A stretch of DNA of 21,896 nt from JBBRVW01 sp038246545. Lineage in GTDB: Bacteria > Actinomycetota > Actinomycetes > JACCUZ01. The translations under genes and the position numbers were made by a program. Under the pieces are notes generated by a model, which did not search any database, was not told the DNA's origin, and saw only the letters and a program-made list of their open reading frames with translations. Where the stretch lies: positions 1-21,896 of the forward strand of contig JBBRVW010000055.1 in NCBI GenBank assembly GCA_038246545.1, written 5' to 3'. How positions within the stretch are numbered: position 1 is the stretch's first letter; each line of letters starts with the position of its first letter. This document shows positions 21,818 through 21,896 of this stretch, in pieces.

Positions 21818-21896
21818 CTAGAGGGCGGCGATCGCCTTCCTGTAGTCGTCGACGTCACGGGCCTCCGGGATCCCGTGCACGACCGACCATCGCACC
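21818..21896 (-). CDS. 3' end of an unidentified gene
   Basis: The minus-strand frame is open from the window edge and ends at a TAG (21818-21820). The visible C-terminus is VRWSVVHGIPEARDVDDYRK followed by AIAAL. Twenty-five codons with strongly GC-biased third positions and a plausible helical ending support a real gene, but I cannot name the family. The start is outside the window. It is on the same strand as tRNA-Val and immediately upstream of it. Confidence 0.55.
   Translation of the reverse strand, partial: VRWSVVHGIPEARDVDDYRKAIAAL

Overview
The window is high-GC DNA (about 70% or more by eye) with GTG starts, 4-nt start/stop overlaps and actinobacterial gene content: a Rv2230c-Rv2229c-Rv2228c type operon, a class F sortase, cyclase-ATPase regulators and a typical actinobacterial RNase P RNA. 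It is almost certainly an Actinomycetota chromosome. A Nocardioides-like or Frankia/Geodermatophilus-like lineage is a guess only.

Layout. (1) 1-2422 holds a surface module: a cupredoxin lipoprotein (-), and divergently a CHRD-domain wall protein whose stop overlaps the start of a class F sortase (+). (2) 2423-7511 is a graveyard of accessory DNA. It contains a C-terminal scrap of a tyrosine recombinase (-), a cyclase-ATPase-TPR gene broken by three 1-nt frameshifts (-), an IS3-family element lacking the end of its transposase (+), and a second, different recombinase scrap (+) that stops 24 nt from rnpB. (3) 7512-9359 holds rnpB and an RNB-domain exoribonuclease (both -). (4) 9465-14236 is a two-gene unit (+): a 1222-residue protein joining class III nucleotide cyclase, AAA/NB-ARC-like ATPase, helical repeats and a complete oligopeptide-type solute-binding domain, overlapping by GTGA an alpha-methylacyl-CoA racemase-like CoA transferase. 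(5) 14299-17804 is a housekeeping operon (-): DUF6941-like protein, Nif3 metal protein, CT398-type coiled-coil/zinc-ribbon protein, and RNase HI fused to a histidine phosphatase. (6) 17889-18837 has a 39-residue membrane peptide and a Crp/Fnr regulator with conserved cyclic-nucleotide residues. (7) 18943-20976 has an 84-residue protein made of five 14-residue repeats (-), divergent from a coupled GAF-domain protein and signal-less subtilisin-like protease (+). (8) 21014-21896 has a coupled STAS-like/membrane protein pair, a short tandem repeat, tRNA-Val(TAC) and the 3' end of an unidentified gene.

The genes suggest a signalling theme. Two cyclase proteins (one broken) and a cAMP-type receptor lie within about 16 kb, and a GAF sensor is coupled to an intracellular protease beside a repeat protein. 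The two most unusual items are the cyclase/solute-binding fusion and the repeat-protein/GAF/protease locus. Functional links inside these groups are inferred from arrangement only.
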